Origin: Guadua angustifolia
Lineage: Eukaryota; Streptophyta; Magnoliopsida; Poales; Poaceae
Assembly (NCBI GenBank): GCA_036346375.1
Contig: CM070520.1
Location: 46,333,854-46,397,853, forward strand
Length of the DNA: 64,000 nucleotides
Reading direction: 5' to 3'
Both the position numbers and the translations under genes were made by a program. How positions within the stretch are numbered: position 1 is the stretch's first letter; every line of letters starts with the position of its first letter. Below the pieces are notes generated by a model. The model saw only the letters and a program-made list of their open reading frames with translations. It ran no database searches and was not told the origin of the DNA. This document shows, in pieces, positions 55,728-64,000 of the stretch.

Positions 55728-57478
55728 CTGAGAGAGGTTGAAGGAAGGAGGAGTAGGAGGCGCCATGGCCATGGTGGCTCTGCCGATGGCGAGTGGCCGG
55801 AGAGGGACACCACCACCGCCCTAGAGTACATGTCCAACACCGATCCCCACCACCCCCAGAAACAGAATTAAGAATTCTCCAAAATAAATCAGGCCATTCT
55901 ATTGCTCCCTAAATCAGACCAAGTTAGTAAATTACGCAACAGGAATCCCAAAAAAATATGGCGAAATTAAATGAATCAGTGAGTGGAAATCTAAATCCAT
56001 TGTCGTCGCCAGGGTTGGGGAAGGTCGCCCTGGTCGATGGATACACGGTCTAGTCGCCAGAGATGTGGCGGGGACGGTGGCCGTCTGTAGTGCAGATCCA
56101 GGTGGTGACGCCTTACGGGATGAAGTTGCATCGACAGTGTAGTTATCTATGCACGATTGTTATTGTTGCCTAAGTAGCTCTAGTTAACCGCATGTGCGTG
56201 ACCAATGGTTGCCGTAGGATCATCCTGTTGATATGTACGATTACAGCTGTTTTATAATTTTGTTAAAAAAACAACTGTTTTATTGGTTATTGTAAAAGTT
56301 GGTGTAATTTAGGTATATATATGATTCCTCGTGAGTGAATTGCTCGCCGCAACCGTAGAAAGACAGTGAAATGCTAGCTAGCACCCGTAGTGGTCCACAG
56401 TTAATAGTGGATTAGTCAGTCGATGAATTAGTCAGTCAAAAACGAATCTTTTACTTCTCGTCTATTTTGTTGTTGTATAAGTGGAAATTTTAGCACGACG
56501 ACTTCGAGAGTATCAAGTCGGCACACGAAACTTGCTGCGTGCTAATTGGAATCAATTTGAGCGTAATTAAAGATGAGGGAGCACCTGAGTACTTTTTTTT
56601 TTGCTAAAAAGCATTTAAATTTTGAGCTTTCAGATCTAGATTCAATCGATAGAATAAGATTGGTTTGAGCTGTTTCAGACTTTCAATCAGTAGATGAACG
56701 ATATAGGCTAAGGATGACAACCAAGGTATTCTTACTCTACCCAGAACTTTTCATCAAAGAATCCCTGTTTTTTTTTCATAAAATTCTGCAAATGTGTGTT
56801 CATACCCCAACTTTTGATATTTAACATCTCTGCCCGCTTGCAGAATCGTACTTGGTTATTCATGAATTTAACATCTCTGCCCGCTTGCAAATATGTAGTG
56901 CCTGGCTCCCTGCTCGCCGCTGTGCCGCTGTGGCGAGCAGTACGTGCCGGCCTGCACGGCCTAGCCGACAAAAAAAAAATCATAAATTAGAAGATGGTCT
57001 CATATTACCTATTTATTATTGTGGTTAGTCTACTTAGCCGATCAGACACTAGCCGACTCACACTGCATTGCCTTCCCTGTCTGCCCGTCGTCGTTATCGT
57101 GGTGGGTTGTCTTTCGCTGCATGCTCTTGCCCTCGCCTGCTCCCCGCGACGCGTGACACACATCAAGTGCTCTCGACTCAGTGGCATGCGCAAAGGAGAG
57201 GTGTTGAGCCATACCCTCTCTCTCTCTCTCTCAATTATCTTTTTGTGTGTCAAGAGTTCAAGTCCAATTGTATAAAGTCACCAATTGCCAAAATAAACCC
57301 CCAACAAATAGTGTCCACCAAGCCACATGATCCAGAAAGTAGCTCACTGCCCAGTGAAACTTCTTTCTTTGGCTGCGTCCGAGCATGTATGCATTCGTCA
57401 CTACTAGCCGAAAAACTGAACGCATGTAATAAAGGAGTTCTTAGGGTCGGGCGGCCATGTTGGCAAGGCACTGATCAT
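55728..57478. other. Upstream region of the kinase/MSP locus
   Basis: No confident gene. Noted are a 47-bp tandem pair sharing taacatctctgcccgcttgc (56821 and 56867), a (TC)n run at 57217-57231 and several poly-A/T runs. Open frames are short and without homology. Confidence 0.4.
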
Positions 57479-57553
57479 GCGCGTGTTTCTTTCTTCCTTT
57501 CTTCATCACGTCACGGTCACCGCGAGCTAGGCAGCTAGCATTCACCAAGCTAA

Positions 57554-57810
57554 GACTATCTCCAGTGGTATCCCTTCAGCCTCCAAATCCCTTCACAGAC
57601 AGATCCTAAGCACTCCAACGAATTCCCTTCACGGTTCCCTTCGAAAAGGATTTGAAGAGAGAACAGAAATAGATTCTCTCTCCAATCTGGCAATCTCTAT
57701 ACAAAACCCTTCGAGGGGATGCTGCTGGAGATGATAGGAATGAAGGGAATGAATGTAAGGAAGGGAATGAAGAAAGAGAAGGGAATGAAGGAAAATTACT
57801 GGAGATAGTC
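57554..57810. mobile_element. Tourist-like MITE in the kinase gene promoter region
   Basis: The ends are GACTATCTCCAGT in inverted orientation, with TAA on both sides (57551-57553 and 57811-57813). Length is 257 bp. The element lies about 650 bp upstream of the kinase start codon. Confidence 0.88.
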
Positions 57811-58028
57811 TAACAAATGACCATACGCGTGTTTCTTTCTTCCTTTCTTTATCACGAGTCCACGGCACGGTCACCGCGGGCTAGCGTCTACCAAGCTGTT
57901 TGTCACCGGCGCATATGTAGTTTGACGTGGATGCGATCCTCAATCTAACGGAGCTCGATCGATCCAACTCTCTCCCCTCCCGTCAAGGATCCAACTGAGC
58001 ACGAGCCGGCAGGCCTTCCGTTCTCCAG

Positions 58029-58285
58029 GTTTGTAGCATACGTGCTTCTGCAATTAACATTAATTGCTTCCGTACGTAGCTTTCAGGCCGGTGATCCTGC
58101 TGCCGCTTAGTTAGTACATCGATCTGGTTCGATGCCTATCGTTTCATCGTTCCATTGCACTGTGCTGCAAACACAAATTGAACCTTAACCCAGCTGTATA
58201 CGTCCTAACATTTGTTTCATGGTAAATCAGTTGTTAATTCTAATGTTGGTGATTATGCTGATCTTCCCTGGGTGTATACATGCAG
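58029..58285 (+). other. Possible 5' UTR intron of the kinase gene
   Basis: A donor (ctccag/gtttgt) at 58029 and an acceptor (acatgcag) at 58285 bracket AT-rich text rich in T. Both sides are C/G/A-mixed leader-like sequence. No transcript evidence is available, so this is inference from splice-site quality only. Confidence 0.35.
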
Positions 58286-58456
58286 TTGCAGCCTAGATTT
58301 GTAGGAGCTTTGGAAGGCCGCCGAGTGGCAAAGCACAAGGAGCGAACAAGCAGCTGGTAATTTAGAAGGGAATGCTACTCTTCTTTCTGTAAGAGATTAG
58401 CATATGCTTTAATTTGCTTTCGCAGAAAAGGCTTTTGCAAAAAAAAAAAAACAATT

Positions 58457-61400
58457 ATGGAACCAAGAGGTCTGACGCTCCGATTATTAGAAGAAATTAC
58501 AGATAATTTCTCTGAGGAGCGAAAAATTGGTCAAGGTGCATATGGAAAGGTTTACAGAGTAAGGGCACATCCGATTTTTTTTTTTTTGAAATTGGTTAGG
58601 AGCTCTGACATTCAGTATAAAAGAAGAATCACCAGGCCAGCTATGTGCGCACGCACTCCACACACACATGCACCCACACACGCACTCACGTGCATGCACT
58701 CGCCCCTACGCGCGCCTGAACCGAGCGACGCTCGACCGCGGGCGGGCTGGCCGCTCGGCGAGCACGCCAGCCAAATATTGAGCTACTCGCTCATCCGCGG
58801 CACATCTGATTTGAAACCACATTATATATATTGTGCATAACGTGATCAACACATAGTGTAGTGTGCCGAGAAATATACCTGCACCACATGTTTTTGCCTA
58901 TAATTGAAGAGTTGGGCAGCCTTACCACACCTTTTTTTTTCGAGAACCAGCATGAGATCTCGTGTCATTATATTAAGAGAGAAGAGGAATAATAACAAGG
59001 CAGACAACATGGAACAAAATGCCACACCTTCTGTTGTCACGCCATATTCCGTTGAAATAAAATGCGACTACAAAAAACATAACCTGAGGCTTACATTTTT
59101 CTACTTGTCGAATGTTATCCGTAGTAACACAAGATCAAGCTGTATTGAGTACTTATAATAGATAATGAACAGGGAGAGGATAAAAATGGAGAAGAGATTG
59201 CTGTGAAGATGCTTCATTATGTTGGGCCAGGAATTGACGATAAGCAATTCCAGAATGAGTTTGATAAACTTAGGAAGCTTAAACATCAAAATATTGTCAG
59301 GTTAATTGGCTACTGCTATGAAACACAACACAGGCCTATAGAGTACAATGGAAAAACAATTTTTGCTGAACAGACATACAGAGCGCTCTGCTTGGAGTAT
59401 TTGCACAATGGGAGCCTTCAGAAGCATCTTTCTGGTATAATGGTGCTCCACTTCGACTCTCCGAGAATGTTATTTACCATGTGAAGATGACTAGTTGTCG
59501 ATATTAGCATTACATAAATATTCTATTTGTGTCATTTCTGCAGATGAACGTGATGGACTTGACTGGCACACACGTTACAAAATTATCAAGTGGACTTGTG
59601 AGGGTTTAAAATACCTTCATGAGGGGTTTGGAGAACCTATTTACCATTTGGACCTAAAACCTGACAATATATTGCTGGACAAGAACATGGTGCCAAAACT
59701 TGCAGATTTTGGTTTGTCAACGCTCTTCAGTAATGAACAAACCCGGATCACACAGAGCCCTATAGGAACATTGTAAGTTTAATGCCTCGTGCGAGTGCTA
59801 GTCAACCAAAATGTGCTTACTACATATTCATTGTATCTGTTATGTTTATGATGCCATACAGAGGATACACGCCACCAGAATACATAGAGAGAGGTTTAGT
59901 CTCGAAGAAGTTAGACATATTCAGCTTGGGTGTTGTAATGATAAAGATAATCTCAGGACCCAATGGCCGCTCCAAAAGCGCCGAAATGCCTCCCCAAGAA
60001 GTTATTGATCTAGTGAGAAATGCTATTTCTCTTTATCAAGATGTTTGGTTATTTTTAACAAAGACTATGCTATGATTCACATTTGTATAGCACCTACTTT
60101 AAATTCTGATTCCACAGGTACATGCAAACTGGAGGAACAGGTTGCAAGCAAAATGGAGTGGTTCCTCACTAGAGGCATATTGCCAACAAGTCATGGTATG
60201 CACGCAGATAGCATTGAGCTGCATGGAGATTGACAGGCACAGTAGGCCCGATATAGTGGATATCATCCAGAAACTAACAGAGATGGAAACTGCGACTGAC
60301 GAGGTAATCAAAATCATTATTGGCGCATTTGGTTTTTATTATTTTCCAGTGAAAAGTTCCTTTTCAATGGCGTAGAGTGGAATTTCCAGTTAGTAATTGG
60401 GAAGCGCATCATCTGCCGTTACGGACGGCAGAGGATCTATAAGCTAGTAATTCAGTTCGCTACACCGGTCAATAACGAGGTGCTCCCTCTGTTTCACAAT
60501 ATGTATCAAACTTATTTGGAATTTTTGTTTCACAATATTTGTCCATCAAAGAAATAAGAGCGTGGTAATAAGTTCCACCATTACGACTTTGTTCTGGACA
60601 TCTGGCGGGATAATGTCCAGAAGTGGCGTTCAAGTTTCAACACCATTACGACCTTGTTTTGGGCTATAAAGGCTGGCGAGTTGAACTTTGAAGGCGGGTG
60701 GTTTTCAACACCATTACGACCTTGTTTTGGGCTAGAAAAGCTGGCATGCTGAACTTTAAAGACGGGTGGTGAGGCCTAGTTGCATTTACTTATCGAGGAA
60801 GTAACTGTTTTTTTTTCTCTCTCTCTGCTTGGGTGTTTTGGGTCCTTTGTGGTCTTTGTAGATGCGTAACTCTTTGTAGCCTTTAGTGATCTTGGTCGTT
60901 TCGTGTTTTGTGGTGCTTGCAGGTATCAGCAGGTGCAGATCCAACGGTACCGTGGGTACCCTTAGCACCCTCAGCCGGCGTGTATGAGATCCTCAGCGTC
61001 GAGCCATTGCAGATCCAGTTCCCCTTGGGCTCGGAGCCATTGCAGATCCAGACCCAGTTCCACTTGGACTTGGAGCCAAATAAATCGATGATCTCGTGCC
61101 CGCTGCACCTAACCAACAGAACAGATCACCTCGTCATCTACAGGCTCCTGATCACGGAGAAGTACTTCATGGGGCCGCACTATGGCGTTGTGTTTCCAAG
61201 GTGCAGGCACACTCTTGCCCTGACAATGCGCAAACAGGCGAAGCCACCAGCGAATAGCTACGAGTTTTTCACCCTCGAGAGCTGCATAGCTCATGGGGAC
61301 ATAGGGTGTGGGGACATAGGGTGGACCAGTTTATACCGAGCAGCGAACGTCCATTCATACGAAGCATACTATTGGAAGTTACACTTCGAGGAAGCCAAAG

Positions 61401-61477
61401 AGAAGGGCAGTGAGGTGCATCAGTTGAAATTGATGGCCCTTTATGAACCACCAGAACCAGGGAAGGCCACATCTGAG
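58457..61477 (+). CDS. Receptor-like cytoplasmic kinase with C-terminal MSP/VAP-like domain
   Basis: Six exons join in phase without a stop: 58457-58558, 59173-59434, 59544-59772, 59862-60012, 60118-60303 and 60923-61477, giving 495 residues. The kinase domain (about 15-310) has the glycine loop GQGAYGKV (25-32), the lysine in EEIAVK (46), the alpha-C Glu (63), HLDLKPDN (156-163, so a non-RD kinase), DFG (176-178) and PPEY. All catalytic residues are present. There is no signal peptide or membrane helix before the kinase. Residues about 335-490 form an MSP-type domain (HLDLEPNKSM, CPLHLTNRTDHLVIYRLL, GVVFPRC), the fold of ER-resident VAP proteins. It contains in-frame duplications (EPLQIQ twice, GDIG twice). 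The last exon could instead run on to TAA at 61571. The start was chosen because it opens directly into the family's LTLRLLEEITDNFSEERKIG lead-in. Expression is not known. Confidence 0.82.
58559..59172 (+). other. Intron 1 of the kinase gene
   Basis: The donor gtaagg and acceptor gaacag give a phase-0 intron of 614 bp. It includes a poly-T run, a CACA-rich stretch (58645-58690) and text such as cgagaaccagcatgagatct-cgtgtcattatatt (58940-58975), which resembles the 3' end of a plant non-LTR insertion. Its open frames are not credible exons. Confidence 0.7.
60304..60922 (+). other. Intron 5 of the kinase gene with a 68-bp tandem repeat
   Basis: The donor gtaatc and acceptor gcttgcag join the kinase and MSP exons in phase 0. 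Between 60635 and 60770 a 68-bp unit (tttcaacaccattacgacct start) is present twice, with about 85 percent identity. An older partial unit (caccattacgactttgttct) lies at 60575. A Stowaway-like cue (gctccctctgtttcacaa) is at 60481. Confidence 0.7.
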
Positions 61478-62121
61478 GTGAGTTCCCTCGATGCTTGGCG
61501 AACACAGTGGCGGGAGTGCACACTTTATATACATAACTTTTTAGCCTTGTACAATAATTTCGTAACATCATAAATCTATTACATATATTTAAAATTTGCT
61601 AAAAATACAATACAAATAGTTCTTGGTTTTACAAATCCCAAACCATCAGAATCAAAATCAATTCAATCAATAAATTTAGCCTACTGAAGAGGCTATTTTT
61701 GGAATTTTTCAAATTTTTTAGCATGCCGGTGTATACCAAACTCCACACATAGATCCACCTAAGCGAACACAAATTCACATTTTCTCCGTAATGGAACAAT
61801 TTTTTTTACACTCGTAACTCGGATCCCAGCTATATTCCTGTTAAGAGTGTGTTACTGTCTGTGCAACTGGCACAAAAAAAAATGCTATTCCATGTATAAT
61901 GTTTTCCTTTTTGCAAAAGGATGCAGTTGATCATCGTAGTTATTCTTAAGATTGAGCAACCGAGACAAGGAATTCACAAATAAATCCAATCAACACATTG
62001 GTAGTGAGACTTGTACTGTGTGCCCTTTAGCAATAAGACTTGTACTGTGTGCCCTTTAGCAATAACACAAGTACTAACCACATATTGAACCATGAACAAG
62101 GTTACATATATAGTATTACAG
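61478..62121 (+). other. Probable intron after the MSP exon
   Basis: The donor gtgagt at 61478 and acceptor tattacag ending 62121 bracket AT-rich sequence that aligns with the region after 7074 in the upstream copy. The preservation of both sites in the two copies supports a real intron. Confidence 0.5.
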
Positions 62122-62193
62122 ATAATCTGTCTTCTCTTCTGGCTTCTTATCTACTTATGTCGGTTTTTGCTGCGTTTTCTTCGGTGGCTGTGA
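62122..62193 (+). CDS. Possible terminal exon encoding a membrane anchor
   Basis: Spliced in phase 0 after Glu495, this exon would add 23 residues, IICLLFWLLIYLCRFLLRFL plus RWL, then TGA (62191-62193). The peptide is strongly hydrophobic with basic residues at its end, as expected of a tail anchor, and VAP/MSP proteins are normally tail-anchored in the ER. In the upstream copy the first part of this exon has indels and no longer encodes a hydrophobic helix, which weakens the case. Without a transcript this remains a proposal. Confidence 0.4.
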   Translation: MICLLFWLLIYLCRFLLRFLRWL

Positions 62194-62199
62194 TTGTAC

Positions 62200-62503
62200 A
62201 TGGTGACCATGCGGCAGCCAATGAAACGCCAAATCATGGTATGCAAATTCCTTTTTTCCCTATATGTGGTGTCCTCGCCTTTTTTCACCAGCTTCGTTTG
62301 GTGCTTGCATCCAGATCCAATCCGAGATACGGATGGCGACGTCCTTAGATGTGCATCCAACAGAGCCATGGTGAGTGGATTTCTTCGTGAGAGGATATAA
62401 ACTGAAGTTAGGGTGCTACTTCTATGATAAATTTCTTCTTGCCTAACACAGGATTTTGGCGAAGCAATTTTGGGGAGTAAGCATTTGGAACTACCAGATC
62501 GAG
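62200..62503 (+). pseudogene. beta'-COP-like N-terminal exons (COPI coat WD40 start)
   Basis: Three exons, 62200-62238, 62315-62370 and 62452-62503, splice in phase to MVTMRQPMKRQIM, then IQSEIRMATSLDVHPTEPW, then ILAKQFWGVSIWNYQIE. This matches the start of coatomer subunit beta', whose first WD40 blade has a Ser-Val-Asp-Leu-His-Pro-Thr-Glu-Pro-Trp-Ile block and Cys-Ile-Trp-Asn-Tyr-Gln. The frame is the same as that of the membrane-anchor exon, but a TGA (62191) lies six bases before the ATG. The last exon ends at GAG/gcaagt, a GC-AG type donor. No further WD40 exon is seen before transposon sequence begins near 62630, so the gene is incomplete in this window. Confidence 0.68.
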
Positions 62504-62960
62504 GCAAGTTATTGCTCACACTTGTTGGCAACGTATAACCATTTTTAGCTGATACGTTGCCCTCATGCATGTACTTACACAAATTAGTATGAGTTTTCCA
62601 AAAATAAAAGAAAGGATAAATGTATAGTATTTTCTTTTGAAGAATCAAAGGAGGGTTTTAGCCTCCTCCTGAACATCTTCATAGCTGAGCCAAAAATTGT
62701 TACAAAAATTACATCGGAGGTAGGCACCCTGCAGCACAGGGACCTCCTGGATTTAAAGAGCAAAAAACAGGGGGTGCGGGAAAAGGGTTCAAAGCCTGGG
62801 TGAGCTTGTCTAATCAAGATCATCTTAAAGTATAAATATCAGCTTATTATTGACAGTTCTTAGTATATCCTATAACTTTGACAGTTGTGTTAGCATATGA
62901 CAAAGCATATACCGCTGAGCATTTCTACCCATATGAGTAGTGGGAGAATAGGAATATAGA
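62504..62960. other. Non-coding sequence after the beta'-COP-like exons
   Basis: The part from about 62635 (tttgaagaatcaaaggaggg to aaacagggggtgcgggaaaa) looks like a repeat inserted in antisense, possibly a non-LTR element end. I cannot name it. No exon is recognised. Confidence 0.35.
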
Positions 62961-63110
62961 AATACAAAAATCCAAACAAGTGAGAATATTGCGGATTTGT
63001 TCACTAAGGCTTTGTGAGCTTCTACTCTAGGGAAGCATAGCCAGGGGCCCAGGGCATAGATACCAGAAAACATAGAGTTGTTGTCCTCGAGGGGAGGCAT
63101 ATAATCTTCT
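62961..63110 (+). pseudogene. copia RNase H tail fragment
   Basis: The plus strand reads NKSENIADLFTKAL followed by a stop at 63018 and ASTL (62975-63030). This is the conserved C-terminal end of copia RNase H. Only some 20 residues survive, followed by decayed 3' untranslated text. Confidence 0.65.
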
Positions 63111-63237
63111 TAACAAGTGTTCATCATTGAGATGAGAAAAATGTTATACTCCTTTTCTCCTGGTTGAGTTTTGTCCAATTGAGATTTTCTTCACTGGACT
63201 ATTTGGAAGGAGTTTTTAATGAGGCATGAGCATACAT

Positions 63238-63487
63238 TAAGGCATGTTTGGATCCTTGGGCTAATTGTTAGCTGGCTAAAAATTAGTCTTAGTCCATCCA
63301 AACAGGAAGGACTAATTTTTAGCTAACCTCTGAGCTAACAATTAGCCCATTAGCTAGTGAGAGTGAGCTAACAATTAGCCCATCCAAACAGGAAGACTAA
63401 TAGGTGGACTAATTTTTAGCTGGCTAATGGTAGAGCTAATTTTTAGCCAACTAACAGTTAGTCCTAGGCGATCCAAACATGGCCTTA
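63238..63487. mobile_element. MITE with GGCATGTTTGGATC ends
   Basis: The left end reads AAGGCATGTTTGGATC. The right end reversed reads AAGGCCATGTTTGGATC. TTA/TAA-type bases flank both sides. The ~250-bp interior is made of inverted copies of gctaattgttagctggct- and ctaatttttagct-like words, so the whole element can fold into one long hairpin. No gene. Confidence 0.82.
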
Positions 63488-63752
63488 GCAATGTGTCCAA
63501 GGGAAGTGTCGTAATGTGGACTATTTATGTGGCCACTTTACCTAAAACGGCTTATTAGGGGTAGTAGGCCCGCTATGCCGGTTAGCTTAGTTTAGTCTCG
63601 TATTACTTACATCATGGACCAAGAGATTTAGTTCTTGCTTGATTCATCTAAATGATGGGGGGAGCCCCTAACAACTTGGAACTAATCTTTTATCTCTTAG
63701 CTAGCTAATGCAACTTTAACTAAGTAAAAACTACAAAAGGGAGAAACTAGCG
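63488..63752. other. Spacer without recognisable features
   Basis: Mixed-composition intergenic sequence between two MITEs. No gene or RNA seen. Confidence 0.35.
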
Positions 63753-63984
63753 CTCGGATGTCCGATTTCTGTTCATCCCATCAGACGCTTATTGCAATAT
63801 TTTTTTTCTACGTTTGCAACATTTTCTGTCAACGCGTGAAACTTTTTTTTGAACGCTTGCAACATCCGTTTACTGTAGCGAATTTTACTGTTTGTTGAAG
63901 GAAAATGTTGCACGCGTTGTAACAAAATGTTGCATGTGAATGAAAAAAATGTTACAGTACGTTCAAAAATTTCGGACGTCCGAG
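63753..63984. mobile_element. MITE with CTCGGATGTCCGA ends
   Basis: CTCGGATGTCCGAT at 63753-63766 pairs with TTCGGACGTCCGAG at 63971-63984 (13 of 14 positions allowing G/A changes). Each end is itself near-palindromic. The interior is rich in tgcaacat/atgttgca words in both orientations. Length is 232 bp, with no gene. Confidence 0.7.
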
Positions 63985-64000
63985 TCCAATTCATTCCGCT

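Noticed and set aside
61478..61573. C-terminal extension of the MSP exon through the gtgagt donor
   Set aside because: It is possible as an intron-retained end, but the paralogue at 7074 keeps the donor while the extended frame diverges, so splicing is preferred. Recorded as an alternative in the CDS entry.
1..64000. tRNA, rRNA or microRNA genes
   Set aside because: I found no cloverleaf-type A and B boxes, rRNA-like text or convincing microRNA precursor. The only long hairpins are within transposons.

Overview
The window is plant nuclear DNA, almost certainly from a grass (Poaceae). The evidence is the retroelement families (Ty1/copia with initiator-Met primer sites, a Sirevirus-type copia with an env-like frame, Ty3/gypsy), a CACTA (En/Spm) transposon, Tourist-like and hAT-like small elements, spliced genes with GT-AG introns, and a receptor-like kinase joined to an MSP (VAP-like) domain. 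I cannot name the species. Roughly nine tenths of the 64 kb looks like transposable elements nested in one another. Only one gene looks possibly functional.

Layout. 1-5129: a decayed copia element on the minus strand, with its 5' LTR at the right. 5130-7760: short non-coding sequence, a small hairpin element, and two remnants of the host gene family: a beta'-COP-like WD40 tail (5797-6335) and an MSP C-terminus plus beta'-COP start (6985-7760). 7761-12540: AT-rich repeat, a 1.3 kb hAT element with perfect 8-bp target duplications, MITEs and a 63-bp minisatellite. 12544-25723: a 13 kb CACTA element with broken TNP2-type transposase and a second En/Spm gene, invaded by a 4.3 kb LTR (20723-25014). 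25931-33755: a gypsy element with two LTRs and gag but no recognisable pol, invaded by a second, deleted gypsy. 33756-45290: a Sirevirus-like copia (gag, spacer, pol, env-like frame), whose RNase H is split by a 3.3 kb LTR with a perfect 5-bp duplication (39125-42439). 45291-50021: a gypsy-transposon-domain gene, gypsy integrase debris, a hAT-like element and another long LTR. 50022-53030: an unusual block of tandem arrays between two diverged direct repeats. 53690-55727: an LRR-kinase fragment and a Sirevirus-type solo LTR. 55728-64000: the host locus.

The host locus (58457-61477) encodes, in six exons that join in phase without any stop, a 495-residue soluble kinase whose C-terminal third is an MSP/VAP-like domain. 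It is followed by a possible membrane-anchor exon (62122-62193) and by three exons (62200-62503) that match the N-terminus of the COPI coat subunit beta'-COP. The same MSP, stop, beta'-COP-start arrangement, introns included, recurs 54 kb upstream at 6985-7760. The window therefore appears to hold the wreckage of a tandem array of kinase/MSP/beta'-COP genes blown apart by transposons. This linkage of signalling kinase, ER-contact domain and vesicle-coat propeller is the most interesting biology here. Whether it is one fused protein or adjacent genes cannot be decided from sequence alone.
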